From Helicobacter sp. MIT 05-5293 (GTDB taxonomy: Bacteria; Campylobacterota; Campylobacteria; Campylobacterales; Helicobacteraceae): DNA of 35,593 bases. The notes under the pieces were generated by a model. The model worked only from the letters and a program-made list of their open reading frames with translations. It had not been told where the DNA came from and searched no databases. Below are positions 28,300 to 35,593 of this stretch, piece after piece; within the stretch, counting starts at the first letter, position 1; each line of letters opens with the position of its first letter. Both the position numbers and the translations under genes were made by a program. The stretch spans positions 1 through 35,593 of the forward strand of contig NZ_JROZ02000007.1 of the NCBI RefSeq assembly GCF_000765665.2, given 5' to 3'.

Positions 28300-29980
28300 A
28301 TGGTTTTTAGCTCTTACGGGTTTATTTTTGGCTTTTTGCCTATAATGTTGTTTTGTTTTTATATTTTGCGCCATTTTAAGCAAGATTTTTTAGCAAAGCT
28401 CTCTTTGATATTGGGTAGCTTTATTTTTTATGGGTTTTGGAATCTTGCCTATCTCCCCCTTTTGTTTGGAAGTATTCTTGTCAATTTTTGGATTGGCAAT
28501 GCGATTTTATACTCTCATATCAAGCTTGGCTTGATGAAAAACTTGCGAAGTATTGCGGGGGGGGGGGCAAAGTAATTCTTTAGAATCTCATTCCGATTTT
28601 TCTGCCTTTCATCATCGCAAAATCCTATTTTCTCCCGCATTCTTTTTGATTCTTGGCATCATTTTCAATCTTGCCTTGCTTGGATTCTTTAAATACACTG
28701 ATTTTTTCTTAGAAAATCTCAATACTCTCTCTAAATTTCTAGCTTTAGACCTTAACATTCCCTTGCCTCATATCCTTTTGCCCCTTGCCATTTCATTTTT
28801 TACTTTCCAACAGATTGCTTTTTTGGTGGATTGTTATAAGAGTATTGATGTGCAGGATTTGGAGGAAGAGGAGGCAATAGAATCTGTAAATGTAAGCGGT
28901 AATGACAAAAACAATAATGCAGAATCTAACAAGATTAGTCAAATTAACTTTTTGGATTATTGTCTTTTTGTCAGTTTCTTCCCCCAACTCATCGCTGGTC
29001 CTATTGTGCATCATAAAGAAATGATGCCCCAATTTAAAATGCTTTTTGCAAAAAGCTTAGATTCTAAAGTCTGGGAGCATTGCGCTAAGGGGCTTTTTAT
29101 CTTCTCTATTGGGCTATTCAAAAAAGTCTTTATCGCCGATAGCTTTGCCAAATGGGCAAATGCAGGATTTAAAGTCGTAGAAGAGGGCGGGATTCTCAAT
29201 ATCGCTGAATCGTGGGCGACTTCTCTAAGCTACACTTTCCAAATCTATTTTGACTTTAGCGGGTATTGTGATATGGCAATCGGGCTTGGGTTATTCTTTG
29301 GGATTGTCTTGCCAATAAATTTTAATTCCCCCTACAAGTCGTTAAATATCGCGGATTTTTGGCGGCGGTGGCATATCACGCTCGGGAGATTCTTAAAAGA
29401 TTATCTTTATATTCCTTTAGGTGGCAATAAACGAGGTAAGATTCTCACATTGCGGAATCTTTTCATCGTGGCATTTTTAAGTGGTATCTGGCATGGGGCT
29501 GGGTTTGGGTTTATCATTTGGGGAGCATTGCATGGAGTCGCATTGTGCGTGCATAGAATCTACACTTGGGTGTGTAAAGAATGGGTAGAATCCCTAAAAG
29601 GCTTACCTAAAAAGATTTATTCTATATTCTGTTGGATTCTGACTTTTAATTTTATCAATATCACTTGGATATTTTTCCGCGCTGAAAATCTACAAGGCGC
29701 ACTCAATCTGCTCAAAGGAATGTTTGGGATTGTGTGGGTGGAGATGCCTGATAAAATACGCGCTCCAAAGATATTAGAACAGATTGCGGGGAGAAACGAT
29801 ACTTTGATTTATCTGATTTTAGCCTTTATCGTGGTGCTGTGCTTTAATAACTCTATCCAAAAACTAGAGACATTCAAGCCGACTTATTACAATGCGTTTA
29901 TAGCAGAAATATTACTCCTTGTATCCCTCATCACCCTTATGACAACACCTTATACAGAATTTATCTATTTTAATTTTTAG
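28300..29980 (+). pseudogene. MBOAT O-acyltransferase, frameshifted by a G11 tract (phase-off state)
   Basis: A multi-membrane-span acyltransferase of the AlgI/PatA/DltB type that moves an acyl group across the membrane to a periplasmic SGNH partner. The first frame (28300-28575, 91 aa) begins MVFSSYGFIFGFLPIMLF, the usual MBOAT start; it breaks at a G11 tract (28557-28567) and stops at 28573. The rest continues in another frame to 29980, with the conserved FSGYCDMAIGLG and the catalytic-His motif SGIWHGAGFGFIIWGALHG. With 10 G (or 13) the frames join as ...SIAGGGQSNSLESH..., giving about 559 aa. The ATG at 28553 is not a real start. A hydrophilic insert (EEEEAIESVNVSGNDKNNN) is unusual. The SGNH gene follows after eight bases. 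Confidence 0.88.
28557..28567 (+). repeat. Homopolymer tract G11 within the MBOAT coding region
   Basis: Eleven consecutive G, counted directly, at codons 86-90 of the MBOAT gene. Losing one or gaining two G restores the frame. Such tracts are the typical contingency-locus element of Helicobacter and Campylobacter. Confidence 0.97.
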
Positions 29981-29988
29981 GGGAAAAT

Positions 29989-31140
29989 ATGTGGATTCTT
30001 AAGCTGCACAACACAAAATTATCACAAAATATCGGTGCAAAAAGGTTTATAATGCTCACATTATTAATCCCTATAAGTATTGCAATAATCCTTAGTTTAG
30101 GGAATCTCCTTATCGATCCTTATTTCTTATGGGGTATTTCGCATCGGTATAATTATCTCTACGAGTCCCTTGATGAGAGAATAGAAAAGGTCAATAGAAT
30201 CTATTACAACGAGAGAAAATCTTATGATTCTATCTTGCTTGGTAGCTCTCGGGCGACTTATGTCAATCAAAATGATTTTGCAAATCATCGCCTTTTTAAT
30301 TTTGGGGTTAGCTCAATGATGCCTTTTGAATATGATTATTATTTAAATCTTTTAGAGCAAAAAGGACATTCTCTAAAGACAATCTATCTGCAAATTGATT
30401 TCTTTGGGAGCAATACGATTATGACAGATGATGGCAACACCTACACAAAGGAAAAGCTAGAAAAAGTCGTTTTTGCGCCTTTAGAAAATCACCTTCACAG
30501 AATCTCTAAATTACTTACTTACAATAAACAACTGATAAGAATCCCGCTTGATAATGTCAAAAAAGCCTTTACACAAGCCTACTATACGCGAGATAATATC
30601 AAATATCACCCTAAAGTCAGCGAAGAGCAAAGAATCGAAGCATTCAATTATCACCTCAAACGGCACACTTTGCTTTTTATGGGAGACAAATATGCTTTTG
30701 ATAAGGGAAAGGAATTAAAAAATATCCTATTGCAAGTCAAAGCCCGCCACCCAAACGCATCTTTTGTCATTTATACTTCCCCTGTAAGTGCGCCTTTATT
30801 TGCCTCTGAAATCAACTTTGCCAAAAGATGGGAGGAATACAAACAATGGCTAAGAATCCATTTAGAAGTCTTTGGTAGCCTCTATCAGTTTGGAGGATTC
30901 AATGAAATCACACAGAATCTCCAAAACTACAAAGACGATGACCATTTTTACCCCTATGTCGGCAAACTCATCGCCCAAACGCTAACCAAGCAAGATTTCA
31001 CACCCATTAAAGACTTTGGAATCTATCTGACTTTGGATAATGTGGAAGAATATTTTGCTAAGTTAGAAAAGCAATTAAAGGATTATGATATGAGTGAGAT
31101 TATAGAGATTATGAATGATGAGAGGCTTAAAGTCTTTTAG
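29989..31140 (+). CDS. SGNH-like periplasmic partner of the MBOAT acyltransferase
   Basis: A 383-aa protein with one N-terminal membrane anchor (~20-43) and a periplasmic domain. LLGSSRATYVN (~80-90) resembles SGNH block I with the Ser nucleophile, and DDDHFYP (~322-328) resembles the block V Asp/His. Such proteins (AlgX/AlgJ, PatB, DltD) receive the acyl group from the MBOAT protein and place it on a glycan; here the acceptor could be peptidoglycan, LPS or capsule. It is eight bases downstream of the MBOAT gene and likely depends on its transcript, so the off-frame state may reduce it by polarity. Confidence 0.72.
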   Translation: MWILKLHNTKLSQNIGAKRFIMLTLLIPISIAIILSLGNLLIDPYFLWGISHRYNYLYESLDERIEKVNRIYYNERKSYDSILLGSSRATYVNQNDFANHRLFNFGVSSMMPFEYDYYLNLLEQKGHSLKTIYLQIDFFGSNTIMTDDGNTYTKEKLEKVVFAPLENHLHRISKLLTYNKQLIRIPLDNVKKAFTQAYYTRDNIKYHPKVSEEQRIEAFNYHLKRHTLLFMGDKYAFDKGKELKNILLQVKARHPNASFVIYTSPVSAPLFASEINFAKRWEEYKQWLRIHLEVFGSLYQFGGFNEITQNLQNYKDDDHFYPYVGKLIAQTLTKQDFTPIKDFGIYLTLDNVEEYFAKLEKQLKDYDMSEIIEIMNDERLKVF

Positions 31141-31141
31141 G

Positions 31142-31161
31142 TTAAGAATCTAGATTCTTAA
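31142..31161. terminator. 20-bp perfect palindrome between convergent genes
   Basis: TTAAGAATCT and its exact complement lie back to back one base after the SGNH gene stop codon. It can fold as an 8-bp stem with a CTAG loop. It lies between convergent genes (polA ends at 31228), so a terminator or 3'-end stabiliser is likely. Confidence 0.5.
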
Positions 31162-31182
31162 AACAGATTCTCTACCTGCAAA

Positions 31183-31200
31183 CTAAAGTGGATACTTTAG
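31183..31200. terminator. Second short hairpin between the SGNH gene and polA
   Basis: CTAAAGT (31183-31189) and ACTTTAG (31194-31200) form a 7-bp stem with a GGAT loop. Together with the neighbouring palindrome it probably closes the two convergent transcripts. The stem is weak. Confidence 0.35.
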
Positions 31201-31227
31201 GATTTATCGTGTGAAAATGCAAAGAAT

Positions 31228-33948
31228 CTACTTTAATTCTGCCCAATTTTGCCCGATGCTAATCCCGCATTTGAGAGGCACTTCAAGCTTATAGATGTGA
31301 TTCATAATCTGTGCGACTTCTTGTGCGTAATGCTCGGCTTTCTCACTTGGAGATTCAAAAATCAGCTCATCATGGACTTGTAAAAGCATTTTCAAATCAC
31401 TTTGTGCGTATTTCTTGTGAATCTCACACATTGAAAGCTTGATCAAATCCGCCGCACTCCCTTGAAAAATCGAATTAATCCCCTCACGCAAAAAGTTTGC
31501 TTTCATAAAATCTGTAGCAGTTTTAAAGTCAAAATACCGCCGATGCCCGAGCAAAGTCTGTGAATAGCCATTTTCAAGCAAAAATTCTTTCTGCGCATTG
31601 AGATAATCCTTGATTGTAGGAAAAAGCTCAAAATAGCTCTCAATATAGTTTTTTGCCTCTTTAAGTGGGATATGCAGAGTTTCACTTAGCTTCTTACTGC
31701 CCATACCATAGATTAAGCCAAAATTAATCGACTTAGCGATGTTGCGCTTTTGTGTCGCGTTTTCCTCGCCAAAAAGCCGCGCTGCAGTCTCAAAATGTAT
31801 ATCTTTATCTTGCATAAAAGATTCTATCAATGAGTGGTCTTTACAAAAATGCGCCAATAGTCGCAACTCAATTTGCGAATAATCAATGCTAATCAAACGA
31901 TGATTCTCCCGACTGATAAAGGCTTGTCGGATTTTGCGCCCTTCTTCTCTGCGCACAGGGATATTTTGGAGATTCGGTGATTTGGAGCTTAGACGCCCTG
32001 TCGCTGTGCCGGTTTGAAGAAATGAAGTATAAACTTTATGCTCATCATTGCTTTGTGCAAAACGCAAAATCGGCTCAATGTAGGTATTTTTAAGCTTATT
32101 CATCTCGCGATATTCAAGGATAGAGGGTATTACCGGGTGTTCATCAATAATAGCAAGGAGCGTTTTTTCATCGGTGCTTAGCCCACCTTTCACACTGCGT
32201 CCCGGCTTTAAGCCAAGCTTCTTAAAAAGCACATTAGCAAGCTGTTGGGGAGAATTTAAATTAAAATTTTCGCCACTTAGCGTGAAAATCTCATTGACAA
32301 GATTACTCAATATATCACTTGCCTTGATTTTCAGCGATTCTAAAAGCTCTGTATCGATTCTGATACCGGTAAGCTCCATATCCATAAGCACCTTGACAAA
32401 AGGATATTCGAGATTCTCTGCAAGCTCCAAAATCCCATTCCATTCACGCTTTTCAAATTCTTGCACCAAACGATGATAAAGCATAAAAGTCGCTGCGGCA
32501 TCTTCACTCGCGTATTGTGTCGCATCAGCGATGCTGACTTGTGAAAAGTTTTGGTCTTTTGGGACAATCGCATCAAAGCTAATCATCGTGTGCTTAAACC
32601 ACACAAGCATTTGCTTATCAAGCCCCACAGGGGAAATACTATCATAAAGCCAGCTTAATATCATACTATCATAGATAGGCTGCTCACAGCGCAAACCAAA
32701 GATTCTATAAATCAACGATAAGTCAAACTTGAGATTATGCCCGATAAGTGGGTGCGTAAAAATGCGTTGCAAAGCAAGTCTTGCCTCATCATGGCTTAGC
32801 TGATTTTCCACACCCAAATAATTATGCCCCACAGGCACATAATAAGCATTATAGCCGTCAGAAGTAAAAGAGAATCCGACAAGATTTGCCTCTTGAATAT
32901 TCAAGCTATCACTTTCACAATCAAAGCCGATTTTACTACCCTGCGGAATAGTAGTAAGAATCTCATTCAAACTTTGGGCATTGCTCACTAAATGCGCCTT
33001 AAAGCCAAATCCCTCCGAAGTATTGCTCGGCTCTTGCGCCTCTCCTATGGATTTTCTCGCACTTTTTCTTGATTGATACCGATCATAAGGGGATTGCACC
33101 TTAGAAATGATATTTTTCAAATCATATTTTTTCAGCTCATCAAGAATCTTTAGCATCGGATTCTGTGGGGGCATCAAACATTTATTCAAATCAATACGCG
33201 GGATTAAATCATCATAAAGCCTCACAAGTTTTTTGCTCAAAAACGCATTTTCCTTGCCCTCGCGTATGAGATTGGCAATACGCGCTGTGCAAAGGCTTTC
33301 TAGCTCATCTTCACGAGCATACATAGATTCAATACTGCCAAAATGTTGTATCAGCTTTTGGGCAGTCTTTGCACCAATACCTTTAATCCCCATGACATTA
33401 TCACTGCTATCCCCTACCAAACTTTGATAATCAATAAAACTCTTCGGCTCTACGCCGTATTTTTGCAGACATTGTTCGTAGTGAATCTCTTTTTTGCCTA
33501 TGGGGTCAAAAATATAAGTATTGTCATCAATAAGCTGATAAAGGTCTTTGTCATGGCTAATGATACGCACAGCGATATTTTGAGCATTTGCAGTCTTATT
33601 GATTGATGCGATAATATCATCGGCTTCATACCCCTCGATACTTAGATTCAAAAAACCCATTTTTTCAATCCATTCAATCGCAATAGGAAGCTGTATCAAA
33701 AGCTCTTGGGGAGGGGATTGACGATTTTGCTTGTAAGCATCATACAAGATTTTACGCTTATTCATACCGCCACCCTCTAGCGCAAACATTACATAAGTGC
33801 AAGAAGGATCTTTATACAACGACTGAAGCAGATTACAGAATCCCACAAGTAAGCCTGTAGGGAAGCCGTCTTGATTCTTCAATGGAGGAAGTGCATAAAA
33901 ACTACGGAAGAAAAAGCCAAAAGTATCGACCACGGTTAAAGTATTCAT
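31228..33948 (-). CDS. polA: DNA polymerase I (PolA) with all three domains
   Basis: Repair and Okazaki-fragment polymerase, 906 aa from the ATG at 33948, which has AAGG six bases upstream; the frame runs on to 34002 but the family start is MNTLTVVDTFGFFFRSFYALPP. The 5' nuclease domain has GYEADDIIA and LVGDSSDNVMGIKGIGAKTA. The 3'-5' exonuclease acidic residues appear intact: D343 and E345 (FDCESD), D409 (HNLKFDLS), Y479 and D483 (YASED). Polymerase motifs: A DYSQIELRLLAHF, B RNIAKSINFGLIYGMG, C VHDELIFE. Proofreading therefore looks possible. Divergent from tpiA. Confidence 0.96.
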   Translation of the reverse strand: MNTLTVVDTFGFFFRSFYALPPLKNQDGFPTGLLVGFCNLLQSLYKDPSCTYVMFALEGGGMNKRKILYDAYKQNRQSPPQELLIQLPIAIEWIEKMGFLNLSIEGYEADDIIASINKTANAQNIAVRIISHDKDLYQLIDDNTYIFDPIGKKEIHYEQCLQKYGVEPKSFIDYQSLVGDSSDNVMGIKGIGAKTAQKLIQHFGSIESMYAREDELESLCTARIANLIREGKENAFLSKKLVRLYDDLIPRIDLNKCLMPPQNPMLKILDELKKYDLKNIISKVQSPYDRYQSRKSARKSIGEAQEPSNTSEGFGFKAHLVSNAQSLNEILTTIPQGSKIGFDCESDSLNIQEANLVGFSFTSDGYNAYYVPVGHNYLGVENQLSHDEARLALQRIFTHPLIGHNLKFDLSLIYRIFGLRCEQPIYDSMILSWLYDSISPVGLDKQMLVWFKHTMISFDAIVPKDQNFSQVSIADATQYASEDAAATFMLYHRLVQEFEKREWNGILELAENLEYPFVKVLMDMELTGIRIDTELLESLKIKASDILSNLVNEIFTLSGENFNLNSPQQLANVLFKKLGLKPGRSVKGGLSTDEKTLLAIIDEHPVIPSILEYREMNKLKNTYIEPILRFAQSNDEHKVYTSFLQTGTATGRLSSKSPNLQNIPVRREEGRKIRQAFISRENHRLISIDYSQIELRLLAHFCKDHSLIESFMQDKDIHFETAARLFGEENATQKRNIAKSINFGLIYGMGSKKLSETLHIPLKEAKNYIESYFELFPTIKDYLNAQKEFLLENGYSQTLLGHRRYFDFKTATDFMKANFLREGINSIFQGSAADLIKLSMCEIHKKYAQSDLKMLLQVHDELIFESPSEKAEHYAQEVAQIMNHIYKLEVPLKCGISIGQNWAELK

Positions 33949-34105
33949 TATCACACCTTGTGCAAAAATTCCAAAATCATAGCTCAAGCTACAATCTTTC
34001 ACAAAAGAAGCATATCAAGATTATCTATACAGAATCTAAAGTTAATAAGATTTCTAAAATATAAGTAAGCGTGGCGAAATTTTCTAGTGTTTTGGATTTT
34101 TTTGC

Positions 34106-34111
34106 TACAAT
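34106..34111 (+). promoter_or_regulatory. Possible -10 element for tpiA
   Basis: TACAAT lies 32 bases upstream of the tpiA ATG in the 194-base region between polA and tpiA. T-rich sequence precedes it and no -35 box is evident. The polA promoter must lie in the same region, but I could not pick a convincing element. Confidence 0.4.
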
Positions 34112-34142
34112 GCGGGCAGCTATTTTATCACAAGGATTGCCT

Positions 34143-34877
34143 ATGAATATTATTGCTGGTAATTTCAAAGCCAACCTCACACGAGCACAAGTCGCCTCAT
34201 ACACTGCACAGCTAGATTCATCGCTTGATTCTTTTCTGGATTCACAATCAGCGCAAAATACTTTGCCGCGCGTGTATCTTTTCCCCTCTTCTACTGCTCT
34301 TTTGGATAACACTTTTAAGCATTTTCGCATCGGCGCACAAAATGCCCATTTCGCCAATAGTGGAGGATTCACAGGCGAGATAGGATTATCCCAACTGCAA
34401 GAATTTCATCTCTCTAGCATTATTATCGGGCATAGCGAAAGACGCGGGATTTTTAATGAATCACAAGATTTTATCAATCAAAAGTTTAGATTCTATGCTC
34501 AAGCGGGATTTGAGATTTTTTATTGCATCGGCGAAGATTTAAAAACTCGCCAACAAGGACAAAAAGCTTTGGGTGATTTTTTAGAATCCCAACTTAGCGG
34601 GATTGATACGAGCTATTCTAAGCTCATTGTCGCTTATGAGCCTATTTGGGCGATTGGCACAGGGGAGAGCGCGAGTGTAGAACAAATAGAATCCACACAC
34701 ACTATGCTTGCCTCTCTCACCTCCGCACCGCTTTTGTATGGTGGAAGTGTGAATGAAAAGAACGCCCACGAAATCCTTAGTATTCCTCATGTCAATGGTG
34801 TGCTTGTCGGTTCGGCAAGTTTAAAAGTGGAAAATTTTACACAAATTATTCAAGCGGGATTCTCACCCTCACTTTAA
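34143..34877 (+). CDS. tpiA: Triosephosphate isomerase
   Basis: Interconverts dihydroxyacetone phosphate and glyceraldehyde 3-phosphate. The start at 34143 has CAAGGA upstream and begins MNIIAGNFKANLTR, containing the active-site Asn/Lys (GNFKAN). The catalytic His is in IIIGHSERR, the catalytic Glu in VAYEPIWAIGTG, and the phosphate loop is LLYGGSVNEKNA. Length 244 aa is typical; the stretch LDSSLDSFLDSQSAQNTL after helix 1 is an unusual Ser/Asp repeat replacing a normal loop. Confidence 0.96.
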   Translation: MNIIAGNFKANLTRAQVASYTAQLDSSLDSFLDSQSAQNTLPRVYLFPSSTALLDNTFKHFRIGAQNAHFANSGGFTGEIGLSQLQEFHLSSIIIGHSERRGIFNESQDFINQKFRFYAQAGFEIFYCIGEDLKTRQQGQKALGDFLESQLSGIDTSYSKLIVAYEPIWAIGTGESASVEQIESTHTMLASLTSAPLLYGGSVNEKNAHEILSIPHVNGVLVGSASLKVENFTQIIQAGFSPSL

Positions 34878-34919
34878 ATCAATGTAACTAATATCAGCGG
34901 TCAAATGAAATACTAAAAT

Positions 34920-34951
34920 GTGCGAGTAATGGCTTTATACCATTACTGCAC
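34920..34951. terminator. Hairpin between convergent tpiA and the lipoprotein gene
   Basis: GTGC-g-AGTAATGG pairs with CCATTACT-GCAC: 12 base pairs with one bulged G and a 7-base loop. Read on the - strand it is followed by a T-rich stretch, so it best fits termination of the lipoprotein gene; it could also stop tpiA. Confidence 0.6.
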
Positions 34952-34967
34952 GATGAAGTTAAAGAAT

Positions 34968-35360
34968 CTAGTTTGCAATCTTGCTTGCTACCTTTTTGAT
35001 ACCAAGCTCTGTTACGCAATATTTGGTAACTTCTTTCATTTGTGTGCTTGTAGGCTTTGCTTTTTGCGCGATTGTCGATGCAGCATCTTTATATTGCACT
35101 TTTTCAGCAGCACTGCCTGCTAAAAAGAGTTTTTCCTCTTGCGTCAATTTGCTTGTGAAGTTCTTTGCCACACACGCATTGAGTGATTCAGCCTCTTCTG
35201 TGCTAAGCACTTTGCTATACAATTTATCGACTGCTGGCTGTGTGTATTCTCTCAATTTCTTTTCTACTTGTTGATCCAAAGTCTCATTCGAAGGCTGTGT
35301 TTGAGCGCAACCTCCAAAACCTATAAGACAAATAGCTACAATGAAACCCAACTTTTTCAT
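34968..35360 (-). CDS. Small predicted lipoprotein
   Basis: A 130-aa protein with a lipoprotein signal (MKKLGFIVAICLIGFGGC, lipid-attached Cys18) and a hydrophilic helical body containing only two further cysteines (about C62 and C114), which could form a disulfide. No known domain recognised. A very strong ribosome site (AGGAGG) six or so bases before the ATG suggests high expression. It is convergent with tpiA. Function unknown. Confidence 0.82.
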   Translation of the reverse strand: MKKLGFIVAICLIGFGGCAQTQPSNETLDQQVEKKLREYTQPAVDKLYSKVLSTEEAESLNACVAKNFTSKLTQEEKLFLAGSAAEKVQYKDAASTIAQKAKPTSTQMKEVTKYCVTELGIKKVASKIAN

Positions 35361-35593
35361 AAACTCCTCCTTTTTTGATAAATGTAAGAATAAATATTAT
35401 CGTTTTTTCATTTAAATTCGCTTGATTTTGCCAAAAAAGCATCAATACATTGTGTCCGATTCTGTAAAAATAATTTTTTATAAAAGATATAGTGATAATT
35501 TTAATAATATTTTTTATTTTTTATTAAATTTAGATTTTGTAGTATTTCGATACTTTTACAAATCGTTCTTATTATTGTTTGTAAATGATATTA

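Noticed and set aside
28553-29980. A separate gene starting at the ATG at 28553
   Set aside because: The ATG lies just before the G11 tract, has no ribosome site, and the MBOAT N-terminus is supplied by the upstream frame; it is the second part of one frameshifted gene.
34071-34142. Longer N-terminus for tpiA from the ATG at 34071
   Set aside because: It lacks a ribosome site and would add 24 residues before the conserved MNIIAGNFKAN start, which has CAAGGA upstream.
35361-35593. Possible gene or regulatory RNA at the right edge
   Set aside because: The 233 bases are very AT-rich with no open frame of note or stable hairpin; probably the lipoprotein promoter and part of an intergenic region.

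Overview
The window is a 35.6 kb piece of an AT-rich chromosome from a Helicobacter species. It is probably an enterohepatic type rather than H. pylori. The grounds are the gene content (FlhB plus the stand-alone FlhB tail protein, PseB, futalosine-pathway MqnE, Helicobacter-type ferritin and CoaBC), gene order that from memory matches the H. pylori HP1565-HP1575 block, a histidine-biosynthesis gene that H. pylori lacks, and homopolymer-tract switches. No tRNA, rRNA, CRISPR, IS element or phage gene was seen.

Layout. At the left edge is the 3' part of a DUF2972-like gene. It faces a mobA-flhB pair (- strand), which is divergent from a + strand run of moaA, mqnE and the cbb3-oxidase copper ATPase ccoI. 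From 25.05 kb down to 7.7 kb nearly everything is on the - strand: tatD-mltD-rlpA (cell wall lysis), hisB-kdsC-lptC-lptA (histidine and LPS synthesis/transport), ysxC, a short argA-like acetyltransferase, an MreD-like membrane protein and mrdA (elongation), pseB (pseudaminic acid for flagellin), ferritin, coaBC, a FliK-like protein, a D-lactate dehydrogenase-like flavoprotein, and finally a DUF262/DUF1524 (GmrSD/SspE-like) defence nuclease candidate. On the + strand follow ribE, flhX and an orphan ABC-2 permease. The right part holds an outer-membrane beta-barrel gene, a divergent MBOAT/SGNH acyltransferase pair, polA, tpiA and a small lipoprotein.

Main observation. Three homopolymer tracts sit exactly where they would switch genes on and off. 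A G12 run abuts a perfect TATAAT in front of the DUF262/DUF1524 gene. A T15 run lies just upstream of an extended -10 element of the outer-membrane protein gene, much like the sabA promoter. A G11 run inside the MBOAT acyltransferase gene leaves it out of frame here; 10 G would restore a full-length protein. Candidate DNA defence, an outer-membrane protein and surface-glycan acylation therefore all look phase-variable.

Secondary observations. The word AGAATCT/AGATTCT is strongly over-represented. It forms several intergenic inverted repeats and recurs in Ser/Asp/Glu-rich inserts within conserved enzymes. All functions are read from sequence motifs without database searches.
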